A stretch of 64,000 nt of DNA from JAPWJZ01 sp965279315 (GCA_965279315.1 OZ257145.1:1984001-2048000); one strand, 5' to 3'; positions 49,475 to 62,309 are shown, counted from the first letter of the stretch. The notes: generated by a model from the sequence alone, not told the origin. Numbers and translations: made by a program.

Positions 49475-50785
49475 ATGCGTAAAATTATGTTCCTGTCCGG
49501 ATTTCTGATGATGGGGCTGGTCGCTTGCGCCGCCCATGCGCAAAATTCTCCGCCCGTTGGCTACGGCTATAACCCCGCATTGCCCAAACCGGAAAAGGCG
49601 CTGATCCCGACGGTGAAGGTGGCCAAGGCGACGGGATGGCCAGCGGGTGGCAAGCCTGTGGCGGTGGCAGGGCTGAAGGTGAATGCCTTTGCCGACAAGC
49701 TCGATCATCCGCGCTGGATTTATACGCTGCCGAATGGCGATGTTCTGGTGGCCGAAACCAATGCCCCGCCCAAGCCGGATGACGGCAAGGGCATCAAGGG
49801 CTGGTTCATGAAAAAAACGATGAAGAAAGCGGGCGCCGCGACGCCGAGCGCGAACCGCATCACGCTGCTGCGCGATACCGATGGCGATGGCGTTGCCGAC
49901 CTGCGCACCGCATTCCTTGAAAACCTCAATTCGCCCTTTGGCATGGCGCTGGTGGGGAATGTGTTCTATGTGGCGAATACCGATGCGGTGGTGAAATTCC
50001 CCTATGTGGAGGGTGCGACGGAAATCAAGGATGCGGGGGTGAAGGTCGCCGACCTGCCGGGCGGCACGATCAACCACCACTGGACGAAAAACCTTGTCGC
50101 TTCAGCAGATGGCAAGACGCTTTATGCTTCGGTCGGGTCGAACAGCAATGTGGGCGAAAACGGCATCGACAAGGAAGAAAACCGCGCGGCGATCCTGAAG
50201 ATCGATGCGGCAACGGGCGCAACGGAAGTTTTCGCCAGCGGCCTGCGCAACCCCGTCGGTATGGACTGGCAGCCCGGCACCGAAACACTGTGGACGGCGG
50301 TGAACGAGCGTGACGAGCTTGGCGACGACCTTGTGCCCGATTACATGACATCGGTGAAGCAGGGCGCGTTCTACGGCTGGCCCTACAGCTATTACGGCCA
50401 GAATGTGGACGAACGGGTGAAGGAACAAAAGCCGGAACTGGTCGCGAAGGCTATCGTGCCGGATTACGCGCTGGGCGCGCATACCGCGTCGCTGGGTTTG
50501 ACGTTCTACACGGCTGACCTGCTGCCCGCGCAATATAAGGGCGCGGCGTTCATTGGCCAGCACGGTTCGTGGAACCGCTCCAACCCCAGCGGTTATAAAG
50601 TCGTCTATATCCCGTTCAAGGATGGCAAACCCGATGGCCTGCCGCAGGATTTCCTGACCGGTTTCCTTGACGCGGAAGGAAATGCGCTGGGCCGCCCTGT
50701 CGGCGTTGAAACCGATGGCACGGGCGCGCTGCTGGTGGCGGATGATGTGGGGAATATCATCTGGCGGGTTGCGCCGGCGAAATAA
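49475..50785 (+). CDS. sorbosone/PQQ-type sugar dehydrogenase, exported
   Basis: A 436-residue protein with a signal peptide. L-V-A-C at residues 15-18 fits a lipobox, and A-H-A is an alternative cleavage site. The rest is a beta-propeller typical of the L-sorbosone/glucose dehydrogenase family: D-T-D-G-D-G-V-A-D-L-R, G-L-R-N-P-V-G-M-D-W, Y-G-W-P-Y-S-Y-Y and G-S-W-N-R-S. These enzymes use PQQ in the periplasm; cofactor use here is inferred. A terminator follows. Confidence 0.85.
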   Translation: MRKIMFLSGFLMMGLVACAAHAQNSPPVGYGYNPALPKPEKALIPTVKVAKATGWPAGGKPVAVAGLKVNAFADKLDHPRWIYTLPNGDVLVAETNAPPKPDDGKGIKGWFMKKTMKKAGAATPSANRITLLRDTDGDGVADLRTAFLENLNSPFGMALVGNVFYVANTDAVVKFPYVEGATEIKDAGVKVADLPGGTINHHWTKNLVASADGKTLYASVGSNSNVGENGIDKEENRAAILKIDAATGATEVFASGLRNPVGMDWQPGTETLWTAVNERDELGDDLVPDYMTSVKQGAFYGWPYSYYGQNVDERVKEQKPELVAKAIVPDYALGAHTASLGLTFYTADLLPAQYKGAAFIGQHGSWNRSNPSGYKVVYIPFKDGKPDGLPQDFLTGFLDAEGNALGRPVGVETDGTGALLVADDVGNIIWRVAPAK

Positions 50786-50797
50786 TAGCGAACGAAG

Positions 50798-50836
50798 AAA
50801 AGCCCCGCCGCGGGAAATCCCGGGCGGGGCTTTTTT
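50798..50836. terminator. bidirectional terminator
   Basis: AAAAGCCCCGCC and GGCGGGGCTTTT arms, with an inner GGGAAATCCC hairpin and T-runs on both strands. It lies between the convergent dehydrogenase and metallopeptidase-like genes. Confidence 0.88.
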
Positions 50837-50848
50837 GCATCGGTTGGT

Positions 50849-52057
50849 TTAGTCGTTGCCGAACAGGCTCCAGCCGGGTTTTTTCGGCTTCGGCGGTTCG
50901 ATGTTGGCATTTGCAGCTTTGGGCGCACGCGGCTCTTTCAGGTGCGGCATGCCCAGCAGAACGCCTTCCTTGTCCAGTTGCGCGCGGCGGTCGGCCATGC
51001 GCTGGCGGACGCCATCCCAGTATTCGCCTTCCAGCTTGATCGGGCCGGTGTCGTTGCTGACGCGCTCGCCGAACAGCATTTTCTGCGTTTCCACATCGAA
51101 ATTGACCTTGCCGTCGAGGAAGCGTTGCAGCGCGGAGGAGCCGATACGGAACGTGAAATAGGTCTCGCTCTTTTCATGGTCGTCGGACAGCGTGATCTCG
51201 GCCAGCGCCTTGAGGCCCTTGCTGAGGCTTTGCGTCTCCGCAATCGTGCGCTTGACCTCGCGGAAGTTGCGGGCGACGGTCGCCATCACTTCCATATGCG
51301 GCGTGTGTTGCAGCGCGACGCGTGCCGACAATGCGGCGGTTTCCGTCGGCGTCAGCGCCTGCACGTCCAGCTTTTCCAGCAGTTTCGGCATCGCGTCGAT
51401 GGACAGGGTCGTGAAATGGTCGCCTTGGCCGGTCAGCACGAAACGCCATGCGCGGCCCCAGCTGCCCATCTCAATCGCCTTGCTCTCGTTGCCGTATTTC
51501 TGGATGTGGCGCAGGATGCCGAACACATCCGCCACGTTTTCGGCAAGGCCTTCCGTGGGCGAGCCGAAAGCGGCGGGCGCGACCAGGTGGCCGAGTTCGT
51601 GATAGAACGTCGCCATCGCTTCCATTTCATACGGCTGGTCCTGCGTCGTGAACAGGCGGAACGGCAGCGGGTTATAGGTCATCACATGGACGCCGAGTTC
51701 CTGGATCTTGGTCGCGAAGGCCGATCCGCCCTGCGCCTGCTGTACCATCTGGCCTGCGAATTCCTGAATGTCGCGTTCGTCGCGGAAACCGGTTTTGCGC
51801 GGGTCGATATCTTTCTGCATCGTCAGCTCGCCGGCGTTGACGAACAGGAAGCGGCCTTTCAAAACCGGATATTGATCGACGGCTTCGTTAACGGCGGCGT
51901 TGAAAACTTCTTTCAGCGAACCTTCATAGGGCAGGGGTGCGCGTTCGCGCGCGGGCTGGCGGTAACGCTGGCGCGGGTCGAACCTGTCGTCACGATAGCC
52001 GTAATCGTGGCTATGATCGTGGCCTGCAAATAAACCGTGTTTATGATCCCCAGTCAT
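50849..52057 (-). CDS. HExxH metallopeptidase-like paralogue 3, His-rich N-terminus
   Basis: A 402-residue protein. The start at 52057 has AGGGAG about 9 bases upstream. The first 20 residues are rich in His, Asp and Gly (G-D-H-K-H-G-L-F-A-G-H-D-H-S-H-D-Y), a likely metal-binding arm. The zinc-type motif is F-Y-H-E-L-G-H-L-V-A-P-A-A (from residue 153), followed by E-N-V-A-D-V-F-G-I-L-R-H-I-Q-K-Y-G. It also shares V-F-N-A-A-V-N-E-A-V-D-Q-Y-P-V-L-K. The C-terminus is Pro/Lys-rich. There is no signal peptide. Confidence 0.76.
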   Translation of the reverse strand: MTGDHKHGLFAGHDHSHDYGYRDDRFDPRQRYRQPARERAPLPYEGSLKEVFNAAVNEAVDQYPVLKGRFLFVNAGELTMQKDIDPRKTGFRDERDIQEFAGQMVQQAQGGSAFATKIQELGVHVMTYNPLPFRLFTTQDQPYEMEAMATFYHELGHLVAPAAFGSPTEGLAENVADVFGILRHIQKYGNESKAIEMGSWGRAWRFVLTGQGDHFTTLSIDAMPKLLEKLDVQALTPTETAALSARVALQHTPHMEVMATVARNFREVKRTIAETQSLSKGLKALAEITLSDDHEKSETYFTFRIGSSALQRFLDGKVNFDVETQKMLFGERVSNDTGPIKLEGEYWDGVRQRMADRRAQLDKEGVLLGMPHLKEPRAPKAANANIEPPKPKKPGWSLFGND

Positions 52058-52245
52058 TGTGTCTCGGCTCCCTATGTTATTGGTTAAGGAAATATTAATA
52101 GAAATTATGGGATATGTCAACTTTTATAGTCATAATGAGCATATCCTGTTTTAACGTTCATTAGTTACGTTAAATCATTGAACGGAAGTTGTTTTCGGCG
52201 GTTCGAAGGCGTAGTCTCAACTATCAATTTTTTTAGGAGAAAATC

Positions 52246-52449
52246 ATGAAATTCAAAGATGTCACTCCCGCCGAGTTCGTCTGCTCCACCTGCGCGGCAT
52301 GCCCCGCGGTGCTGGAAACCGAAAATGATTCTTACGTCATCATTGGCAAGAAACTCTCCGCCGCTGCGCTTGCCGCCGTCGAAGGCCGCGTTGGCGCCGA
52401 TGAATACGTCATCGAAGTGCCGCGCGGCATGATCGACGGCCTGAAATAA
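52246..52449 (+). CDS. small hypothetical protein with C-x-x-C-x-x-C, 67 aa
   Basis: AGGAG lies 8 bases upstream. Near the N-terminus it has F-V-C-S-T-C-A-A-C-P-A-V, three closely spaced cysteines that could bind a metal. No family is recognised. It lies 10 bp before mccA and is probably co-transcribed with it. Confidence 0.7.
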   Translation: MKFKDVTPAEFVCSTCAACPAVLETENDSYVIIGKKLSAAALAAVEGRVGADEYVIEVPRGMIDGLK

Positions 52450-52459
52450 CCAGCCCTCG

Positions 52460-54460
52460 ATGATCAAGAAAATCCTGATCGCAAACCGCGGCGAGATTGC
52501 CTGCCGCGTCATGCGCACCTGCCAGCGCCTCGGCATCAAAACCGTGGCTGTGTATTCCGAAGCCGATGCGGAAGCCTTGTTCGTGGAAATCGCGGACGAG
52601 GCTTACCTGATCGGCCCGGCGGCGGCGCGTGAAAGCTATCTCGTTGCCGAAAAAATCCTCGACGTCGCGAAACGCAGCGGCGCGGATGCGGTGCATCCGG
52701 GCTACGGGTTCTTGTCGGAGAACGAGGAATTTGCGGAGGCTTGCGAAAAGGCGGGCGTGATCTTCATAGGTCCCCCGCCCGCTGCCATCCTTGCGATGGG
52801 CGGCAAGTCGGAGGCAAAAGCGCTGATGGAAAAAGCCAGGGTGCCATTGGTGCCGGGCTATCACGGCGACAAGCAGGAAGAAAAATTCTTAAGCGATGAA
52901 GCCGTGAAAATCGGCTTCCCTGTTCTGATCAAAGCGAGCGCGGGCGGTGGCGGGAAGGGGATGCGCGTTGTCGAGAACGCCGGCGAATTCTCCGAACAGC
53001 TGCAGGGCGCGAAGCGCGAGGCGAAGGCGTCGTTCGGCGACGACCATGTGCTGATCGAAAAATACCTCGTCAATCCGCGCCATGTGGAGATTCAGGTTTT
53101 CGCCGATAAATTCGGCAATACCGTTTACCTGTTCGAACGCGACTGCTCCATTCAGCGCCGCCATCAAAAAGTTTTAGAAGAGGCGCCCGCACCCGGATTG
53201 TCGGAAGCGACAAGGCAGAAAATGGGCGAGGCGGCGGTTGCCGCAGCCAAGGCGATCGGCTATGTCGGCGCGGGCACGGTTGAATTCCTGCTGGATGCGT
53301 CCGAAAATTTCTACTTCATGGAAATGAACACGCGGCTGCAGGTGGAACACCCGGTCACCGAATACATCACCGGCCTTGACCTTGTCGAGCAGCAGATCCG
53401 CGCGGCGGAGGGGAACAAGCTGACCTTCACGCAGGCCGACCTGAAAATCAACGGCCATGCGATGGAAGTGCGGCTGTATGCGGAAGATCCCGCCAACAAC
53501 TTCCTGCCCGGCGCGGGCCAGATCAAATACCTGCGCTTCCCCACGGAATCCGATGCGGTGCGCATCGATACCGGTGTGCGCGAGGCGCCGTTCGGCGATG
53601 GCGACACCATTTCCATCCATTACGACCCGATGATCGCCAAGATCATCGCATGGGGCAAGGACCGCGATGCGGCGATTGCGAACCTGAAATCCGCGCTCGA
53701 CCAGACGCTCGTGACAGGGCCGAAGACGAACCTCGTCTTCCTGCGCCGCTTGCTCGAGAGCCCCGATTTCAAGGCCGGCAAGGTCAACACCTCGTTCATC
53801 AAGAACCACGAGGCCGAATTGCTGCCCGCAAAACAGGCGCCATCCGACACCGCCTATGCCTTGGCGGTGCTGGGGCTGCTGAATGACCGCGATGTGCTGC
53901 CGAGCGCGCAGGATGCGGGGTCGCCGTGGAACGACCTTTCCGCATGGCGCATTGCCGGCGGCGACACCGAAGTGTTCAAGTTCGAAAATGACGGCAGGGA
54001 AACCGCCGTCACCGTCTCCAGCAAAAAAGGTTTCGCGACACCACAGCTGACCGTGAACGGCAAGCCCGTTTCGGCGGCATTCGCGCCCGCGATGTATGAT
54101 CTCAGCTTTGATGCCAAGCTCGACGGCCAGCAATATAACGCGGTCGTGCTGCATGACGGCCGCCACCTGACGCTGCTGCATGACGGGCATTACGAGGAGC
54201 TGACCTATCTCGACCCGCTCGCATACGAAAGCGCGGGCGACGAAACCGATGGCAAGCTGACCGCGCCCATGCCGGGCAAGGTCGTGGCGGTGCGCGTCCA
54301 GCTGGGCGACAGCGTCAAGAAAGGCCAGCCGCTGGTGATCGTCGAGGCGATGAAGATGGAACACACCATCATTTCCCCCGCAGACGGCATCGTGGAGAAA
54401 ATCCATGCGGGCGTCGGCGACCAGGTGCATGAAAAATACGAACTGATTTCATTGAAATAG
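52460..54460 (+). CDS. mccA: methylcrotonyl-CoA carboxylase, biotin-containing subunit
   Basis: A 666-residue protein. The biotin carboxylase domain (residues 1-445) has I-A-N-R-G-E-I-A-C-R-V and the ATP-grasp loop S-A-G-G-G-G-K-G-M-R. The C-terminal biotin carrier domain has E-A-M-K-M-E-H with biotinyl Lys632. It carboxylates biotin with ATP and bicarbonate. The partner is MccB at 42794, and HMG-CoA lyase follows two genes downstream, as expected for leucine breakdown. Confidence 0.93.
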   Translation: MIKKILIANRGEIACRVMRTCQRLGIKTVAVYSEADAEALFVEIADEAYLIGPAAARESYLVAEKILDVAKRSGADAVHPGYGFLSENEEFAEACEKAGVIFIGPPPAAILAMGGKSEAKALMEKARVPLVPGYHGDKQEEKFLSDEAVKIGFPVLIKASAGGGGKGMRVVENAGEFSEQLQGAKREAKASFGDDHVLIEKYLVNPRHVEIQVFADKFGNTVYLFERDCSIQRRHQKVLEEAPAPGLSEATRQKMGEAAVAAAKAIGYVGAGTVEFLLDASENFYFMEMNTRLQVEHPVTEYITGLDLVEQQIRAAEGNKLTFTQADLKINGHAMEVRLYAEDPANNFLPGAGQIKYLRFPTESDAVRIDTGVREAPFGDGDTISIHYDPMIAKIIAWGKDRDAAIANLKSALDQTLVTGPKTNLVFLRRLLESPDFKAGKVNTSFIKNHEAELLPAKQAPSDTAYALAVLGLLNDRDVLPSAQDAGSPWNDLSAWRIAGGDTEVFKFENDGRETAVTVSSKKGFATPQLTVNGKPVSAAFAPAMYDLSFDAKLDGQQYNAVVLHDGRHLTLLHDGHYEELTYLDPLAYESAGDETDGKLTAPMPGKVVAVRVQLGDSVKKGQPLVIVEAMKMEHTIISPADGIVEKIHAGVGDQVHEKYELISLK

Positions 54461-54470
54461 AACGGGCAGC

Positions 54471-55088
54471 ATGAGCGGGCAGTCCAGCGATGATATCCAG
54501 AAGCAGGCGGACGAAATCGTCCGGCAGATCCGCGATATCATCCCGCCTGAAATGCTGGGCTTCCTGATTGCGGCGCTGATCGTGGTCGGCTTCATCGGCG
54601 TCGTCTGGTTTTTCGGCCAGCTGCGCTCCCCTGTCAAAGCGGTGAAGGGCAAGGTTTCCGCCAAGCGTGGACGCAGCAAGGCGCGTGAAGCGGCATTGGC
54701 CGCCGGCTTTATTGTCGATGATGTGGAGCGCGACGTGCCCGAATTCGGGCGCGGGATGGCCTATGTCCTGAAACAGGAAAGCTGCGCGCATTATCACTGG
54801 CCGGAAAACGTGCATTCAACGGCAGACTGGGAATTGCTGTGCCGCCCGGGCGATTTCACGCCGGGGCTGGATCAGCGCGGCTGGCTGCTGCAGACAAACC
54901 AGGGGCGCATATCGCAAGATACGCTGTCGGTGCTGAACTCCATCACCCGCAGCATGGGCGAGCCGCGCGATTTCTTCGAGATTGAAATCCTCAACAGCCA
55001 GCTCCATTTTTACTGGCGGGAGCATGGCGGCGACGAGGCCGTCGATATGCTGACAACCTTTGTAGAAATGCTGAAACGCGCATCATGA
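54471..55088 (+). CDS. hypothetical membrane-anchored protein, 205 aa
   Basis: One membrane helix (residues about 28-48), then a basic stretch, then a soluble domain with C-A-H-Y-H-W-P-E-N and W-E-L-L-C-R-P-G-D-F-T. No family is recognised. It lies 10 bp after mccA, and its stop overlaps the HMG-CoA lyase start as ATGA, so it is co-translated with leucine-degradation genes. Confidence 0.72.
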   Translation: MSGQSSDDIQKQADEIVRQIRDIIPPEMLGFLIAALIVVGFIGVVWFFGQLRSPVKAVKGKVSAKRGRSKAREAALAAGFIVDDVERDVPEFGRGMAYVLKQESCAHYHWPENVHSTADWELLCRPGDFTPGLDQRGWLLQTNQGRISQDTLSVLNSITRSMGEPRDFFEIEILNSQLHFYWREHGGDEAVDMLTTFVEMLKRAS

Positions 55089-55993
55089 CCCAGAATTACC
55101 CGCAAAAAGTCCGCATCGTGGAAGTCGGCCCCCGCGACGGGCTGCAGAACGAAAAGAACATCGTGCCCGCGCATGTAAAGGTCGCGTTCATCAATATGCT
55201 GTCGGATTCCGGCCTGCGCACGATCGAGGCCGGAGCGTTCGTCTCCCCCAAATGGGTGCCGCAGATGGCTGATACCGCAGATGTTTTTGCCGCGATCACC
55301 AAGAAAAGCGGCGTCAGCTATCCTGTCCTTGTGCCGAATGCCAAGGGCATGGAAAGCGCGCTTGCTGCGGGCGCGCGCGAAATCGCGGTCTTCGCCGCCG
55401 CCTCCGAAAGCTTCAGCCAGAAAAACATCAATTGCTCCATCGCCGAAAGCATCGAGCGTTTTAAACCTGTCATTGACGAGGCGAAAAAGCACGGCATCGC
55501 CGTGCGCGGCTATGTTTCCTGCGTCCTCGGCTGCCCCTATGAAGGCGAAATTGCGCCCGAAGCGGTTGTTCACGTGGCGAAGGAGTTGTTCGGCCTCGGC
55601 TGCTACGAAATTTCGCTGGGCGACACCATCGGTACCGGCACGCCCGTTAAAACGCGCATTTTGCTGCAGGCGGTGAAGAAGGAAATCCCCATCCAGCATA
55701 TCGCCGCGCATTTCCACGATACCTATGGACAGGCGCTCGCCAACCTCGTGATCGCGCTGGAGGAGGGGGTGAGCGTCATCGATTCCGCCGCCGCCGGCCT
55801 CGGCGGTTGCCCCTATGCCAAGGGCGCGACGGGCAATGTCTCGACCGAGGATGTTCTATATATGCTGCATGGCATGGGCATCGAAACGGGCGTGGATATC
55901 GAGAAAATCGCGGCGGCTGGCCGGTTTATTGCGGAGGCGGTTGGCAAGCAGCTCGTCTCCAAAGTCGGGCAGGTCTATGCCACGCGCGTTTGA
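55085..55993 (+). CDS. mvaB: hydroxymethylglutaryl-CoA lyase
   Basis: A 302-residue TIM-barrel enzyme. It has V-E-V-G-P-R-D-G-L-Q-N-E-K, S-L-G-D-T-I-G-T-G-T-P, H-F-H-D-T-Y-G-Q-A-L and the family signature G-L-G-G-C-P-Y-A-K-G-A-T-G-N with the active-site Cys. It splits HMG-CoA into acetyl-CoA and acetoacetate, the last step of leucine degradation. Confidence 0.95.
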   Translation: MTQNYPQKVRIVEVGPRDGLQNEKNIVPAHVKVAFINMLSDSGLRTIEAGAFVSPKWVPQMADTADVFAAITKKSGVSYPVLVPNAKGMESALAAGAREIAVFAAASESFSQKNINCSIAESIERFKPVIDEAKKHGIAVRGYVSCVLGCPYEGEIAPEAVVHVAKELFGLGCYEISLGDTIGTGTPVKTRILLQAVKKEIPIQHIAAHFHDTYGQALANLVIALEEGVSVIDSAAAGLGGCPYAKGATGNVSTEDVLYMLHGMGIETGVDIEKIAAAGRFIAEAVGKQLVSKVGQVYATRV

Positions 55994-56017
55994 TTTCATT
56001 CGCTAATCCCCTAAAAA

Positions 56018-56046
56018 TTGACAGGCGCAGTATTTTGTCATAATCT
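56018..56046 (+). promoter_or_regulatory. promoter of the small paralogue pair
   Basis: TTGACA (56018-56023), a 17-bp spacer, TAATCT (56041-56046), 32 bp before the start at 56078. Confidence 0.68.
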
Positions 56047-56077
56047 CTTCCTGCTTTTAAACCAGCAGGAGCAGGTG

Positions 56078-56338
56078 ATGCCGGATACCGATTTCAATGA
56101 TTTGAAGAACGTGCTGCAGGAGCAGTTTCGCATCGCCGTCAAACGCCAGCCGAGTTACGAAGATTCGAATTACGCCAGCGGCAGCACGCCGCACAATCCC
56201 TCCATCCAGAACCGCATGGCGATTGCCGAACTGGCCACGGCATTGATTAACCTCGAGCGCGAGCAACGCGAACAGCGCCGCGAAAAGCAGGAACAGGAAG
56301 AACGCAAAAACGGCATGAAACTGCCGGGAAAAGGATAA
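56078..56338 (+). CDS. small helical paralogue a, 86 aa
   Basis: The start at 56078 has AGGAG about 9 bases upstream. It is a helical protein with A-I-A-E-L-A-T-A-L-I-N-L-E-R-E-Q, then a highly charged Arg/Glu/Gln stretch, ending N-G-M-K-L-P-G-K-G. The next gene has the same ending (N-G-P-R-M-P-G-K) and the same A-x-L-A-x-A-I helix, so they are tandem paralogues. The function is unknown. Confidence 0.7.
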   Translation: MPDTDFNDLKNVLQEQFRIAVKRQPSYEDSNYASGSTPHNPSIQNRMAIAELATALINLEREQREQRREKQEQEERKNGMKLPGKG

Positions 56339-56341
56339 GCC

Positions 56342-56548
56342 ATGGCTAAAACACTCGAAGAGATTCGCGATACGCTGGAAACCGCATTTAACACCGCGAT
56401 CGCCTATGGGAACGCCTTTAATACCAGCGCCATCGGCCCTGAACATCTGAAGGCGGCCGCGCAGCTGGCGCAGGCGATTGTGGCGGTAGATGACAAGATT
56501 GACCGCCGGAATGACGAGAAAAACGGCCCGCGGATGCCCGGCAAGTAA
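56342..56548 (+). CDS. small helical paralogue b, 68 aa
   Basis: It starts 3 bp after paralogue a. It opens L-E-E-I-R-D-T-L-E-T-A-F-N-T-A-I, has A-A-Q-L-A-Q-A-I-V-A-V-D-D-K, and ends N-G-P-R-M-P-G-K. It is helical and soluble. The function is unknown. Confidence 0.7.
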   Translation: MAKTLEEIRDTLETAFNTAIAYGNAFNTSAIGPEHLKAAAQLAQAIVAVDDKIDRRNDEKNGPRMPGK

Positions 56549-56702
56549 GGCGGGCAGGGCGGGTTCGCTGCAATGCGGCAGAGAATCTGCAAAATTTCTA
56601 TTTCCGGAGTGTTAAAAGGCATTTCCGGTGACGTATGCAACTTGAGATAAACGATGAATTACTGTTTAATTTCAGCGTTTTACGAAAAAATCAAAAAAGG
56701 TT

Positions 56703-56731
56703 TTGACTTCCGGTGAGTCCATCCGTATAAC
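56703..56731 (+). promoter_or_regulatory. rRNA promoter P1
   Basis: TTGACT (56703-56708), a 17-bp spacer, TATAAC (56726-56731). Confidence 0.75.
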
Positions 56732-56802
56732 CTCAACTCTGTCGCGGGCACGTCGCCCGGTCAGCCTTCAGGAAAGAGCGAAAAAATAATCGCAAATTCT
56801 TG

Positions 56803-56831
56803 TTGACCCGGAAGGAACTTCCTTCTAGATT
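56803..56831 (+). promoter_or_regulatory. rRNA promoter P2
   Basis: TTGACC (56803-56808), a 17-bp spacer, TAGATT (56826-56831), exactly 100 bp downstream of P1, with an A-rich tract upstream. Confidence 0.7.
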
Positions 56832-57157
56832 GCTGGCTCTGACAGATTCTCTCCGAAACGAAAACTTCGGTTTTTACGGGGAGAGTTTTGCGGCCTAACG
56901 GCTGCGCGGTTATTGAACATTGTAGATCGATGAGAAGAGATACGCAGGCAGCGGTTTGCTGATCGTGTTAAACGTTTCAACAAAACGACCTGCTCTGAGT
57001 ATCTCAGCACAGCCGAGACTAAGCCCCTCACGGGTTTAGTCTCAACACAGAAGCGTAAGCTTCTGTTTTAACAGTGATTGTCTTTGCAAGAAGACAATAA
57101 GCAGGTCTCTAAATATATCGAGATCCTTTGACATCTAAAAAGTCAAGGTTTCAAATT

Positions 57158-58648
<1,491 letters not shown>

Positions 58649-58753
58649 TGAACGTTCTAGACGGTCTCGCGCGTGATAGCGCAAAAGTAGACCGCTGTCT
58701 TCGTATCTCTTCTCGTATCCTGCTACTAAGGACTTGGGACATTTGTTCACCAG

Positions 58754-58830
58754 GGGCTTGTAGCTCAGTTGGTTAGAGCACGCGCTTGATAAGCGTGAGG
58801 TCGAAAGTTCAAGTCTTTCCAGGCCCACCA
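58754..58830 (+). tRNA. tRNA-Ile (GAT)
   Basis: A 77-nt cloverleaf in the 16S-23S spacer. The acceptor is GGGCTTG, the anticodon GAT is at 58788-58790, the T-loop is GTTCAAGTC and CCA is encoded. Confidence 0.96.
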
Positions 58831-58868
58831 CTTTTCAAGAACGGCGACGATGACTACTGAATGAATAT

Positions 58869-58944
58869 GGGGGTGTAGCTCAGCTGGGAGAGCGCCTGAT
58901 TTGCATTCAGGAGGTCATCGGTTCGATCCCGTTCACCTCCACCA
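58869..58944 (+). tRNA. tRNA-Ala (TGC)
   Basis: A 76-nt cloverleaf. The acceptor GGGGGTG pairs with CACCTCC, the anticodon TGC is at 58902-58904, the T-loop is GTTCGATCC and CCA is encoded. Confidence 0.96.
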
Positions 58945-59221
58945 TTCACTTGGTGGAAACAGAAAAGACAGCAGGATACAGTAAGAGTTTTGGTTTTCTA
59001 AACGGCAACGTTTAGAGGCTCGACTTCTTGTCGATCAGCGGCTTCGGCCGCAAGGTTATTGGACATTGTGAATAGGTTAACGACACCGTAATTAAACAAC
59101 TAGCCGCAAATCTATAGTCGGGCTTTGCCGTCCGGCTGTACGATATTGCAAATAAAGCAACTTTGTTAACAATCGAAGTTCAAGTCGTTGTGCGGATTTA
59201 TCTCTGTACACGATTTTCGAT
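58945..59221 (+). other. tRNA-Ala to 23S spacer with a processing-stem arm
   Basis: No gene is seen. GGACATTGTGAATAGGTTAAC at 59061-59081 is complementary (one mismatch) to 62245-62265, after the 5S gene. This would fold the 23S and 5S part of the transcript into one loop. Confidence 0.65.
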
Positions 59222-61982
<2,761 letters not shown>

Positions 61983-62096
61983 ACTATCGTGTGCAGTGAT
62001 AAGTTCGCGGCACTTAGAGATTTGAGCTTCGAAACAAAATGTTGCTTAGGCAACTGTCTTAATTACGGATGTCGTCTATTATTTGTGAGTTTGGAT

Positions 62097-62214
62097 GATC
62101 TGGTGGTCAGAGAGAGGATGAAACACCCAATCCCATTCCGAACTTGGCCGTGAAAAGCCTCATCGCCGATGGTACTGTGCCTCAAGGCCCGGGAGAGTAG
62201 GACGCTGCCAGATC
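62097..62214 (+). rRNA. rrf: 5S ribosomal RNA
   Basis: A 118-nt molecule whose ends pair: GATCTGGTGG-type start with CTGCCAGATC end. The conserved CCCATTCCGAAC block is present. Confidence 0.95.
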
Positions 62215-62274
62215 TTCCAAGCTCACAAGTGACTGACGACTATAGTTAACCTATTCACCATGTCCGATAAGGAC

Positions 62275-62309
62275 GCAAAAAAACCGCCCCTTCATGGGGC
62301 GGTTTTTTT
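62275..62309 (+). terminator. terminator of the rRNA operon
   Basis: AAACCGCCCC and GGGGCGGTTT arms around TTCAT, with A- and T-tracts on both sides. No tRNA-fMet gene lies between 5S and this hairpin. Confidence 0.92.

Larger units (their letters stand above)
56549..57157 (+). other. rRNA operon promoter and leader region
   Basis: No protein gene is seen. It holds promoters P1 (56703-56731) and P2 (56803-56831), an AT-rich patch that could be an UP element (56781-56800), the 5' arm of the 16S processing stem (56932-56955) and a GGTTATTG-A-ACATTGT-like motif (56908-56922) that recurs in the 16S-23S spacer near 59055. Confidence 0.75.
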
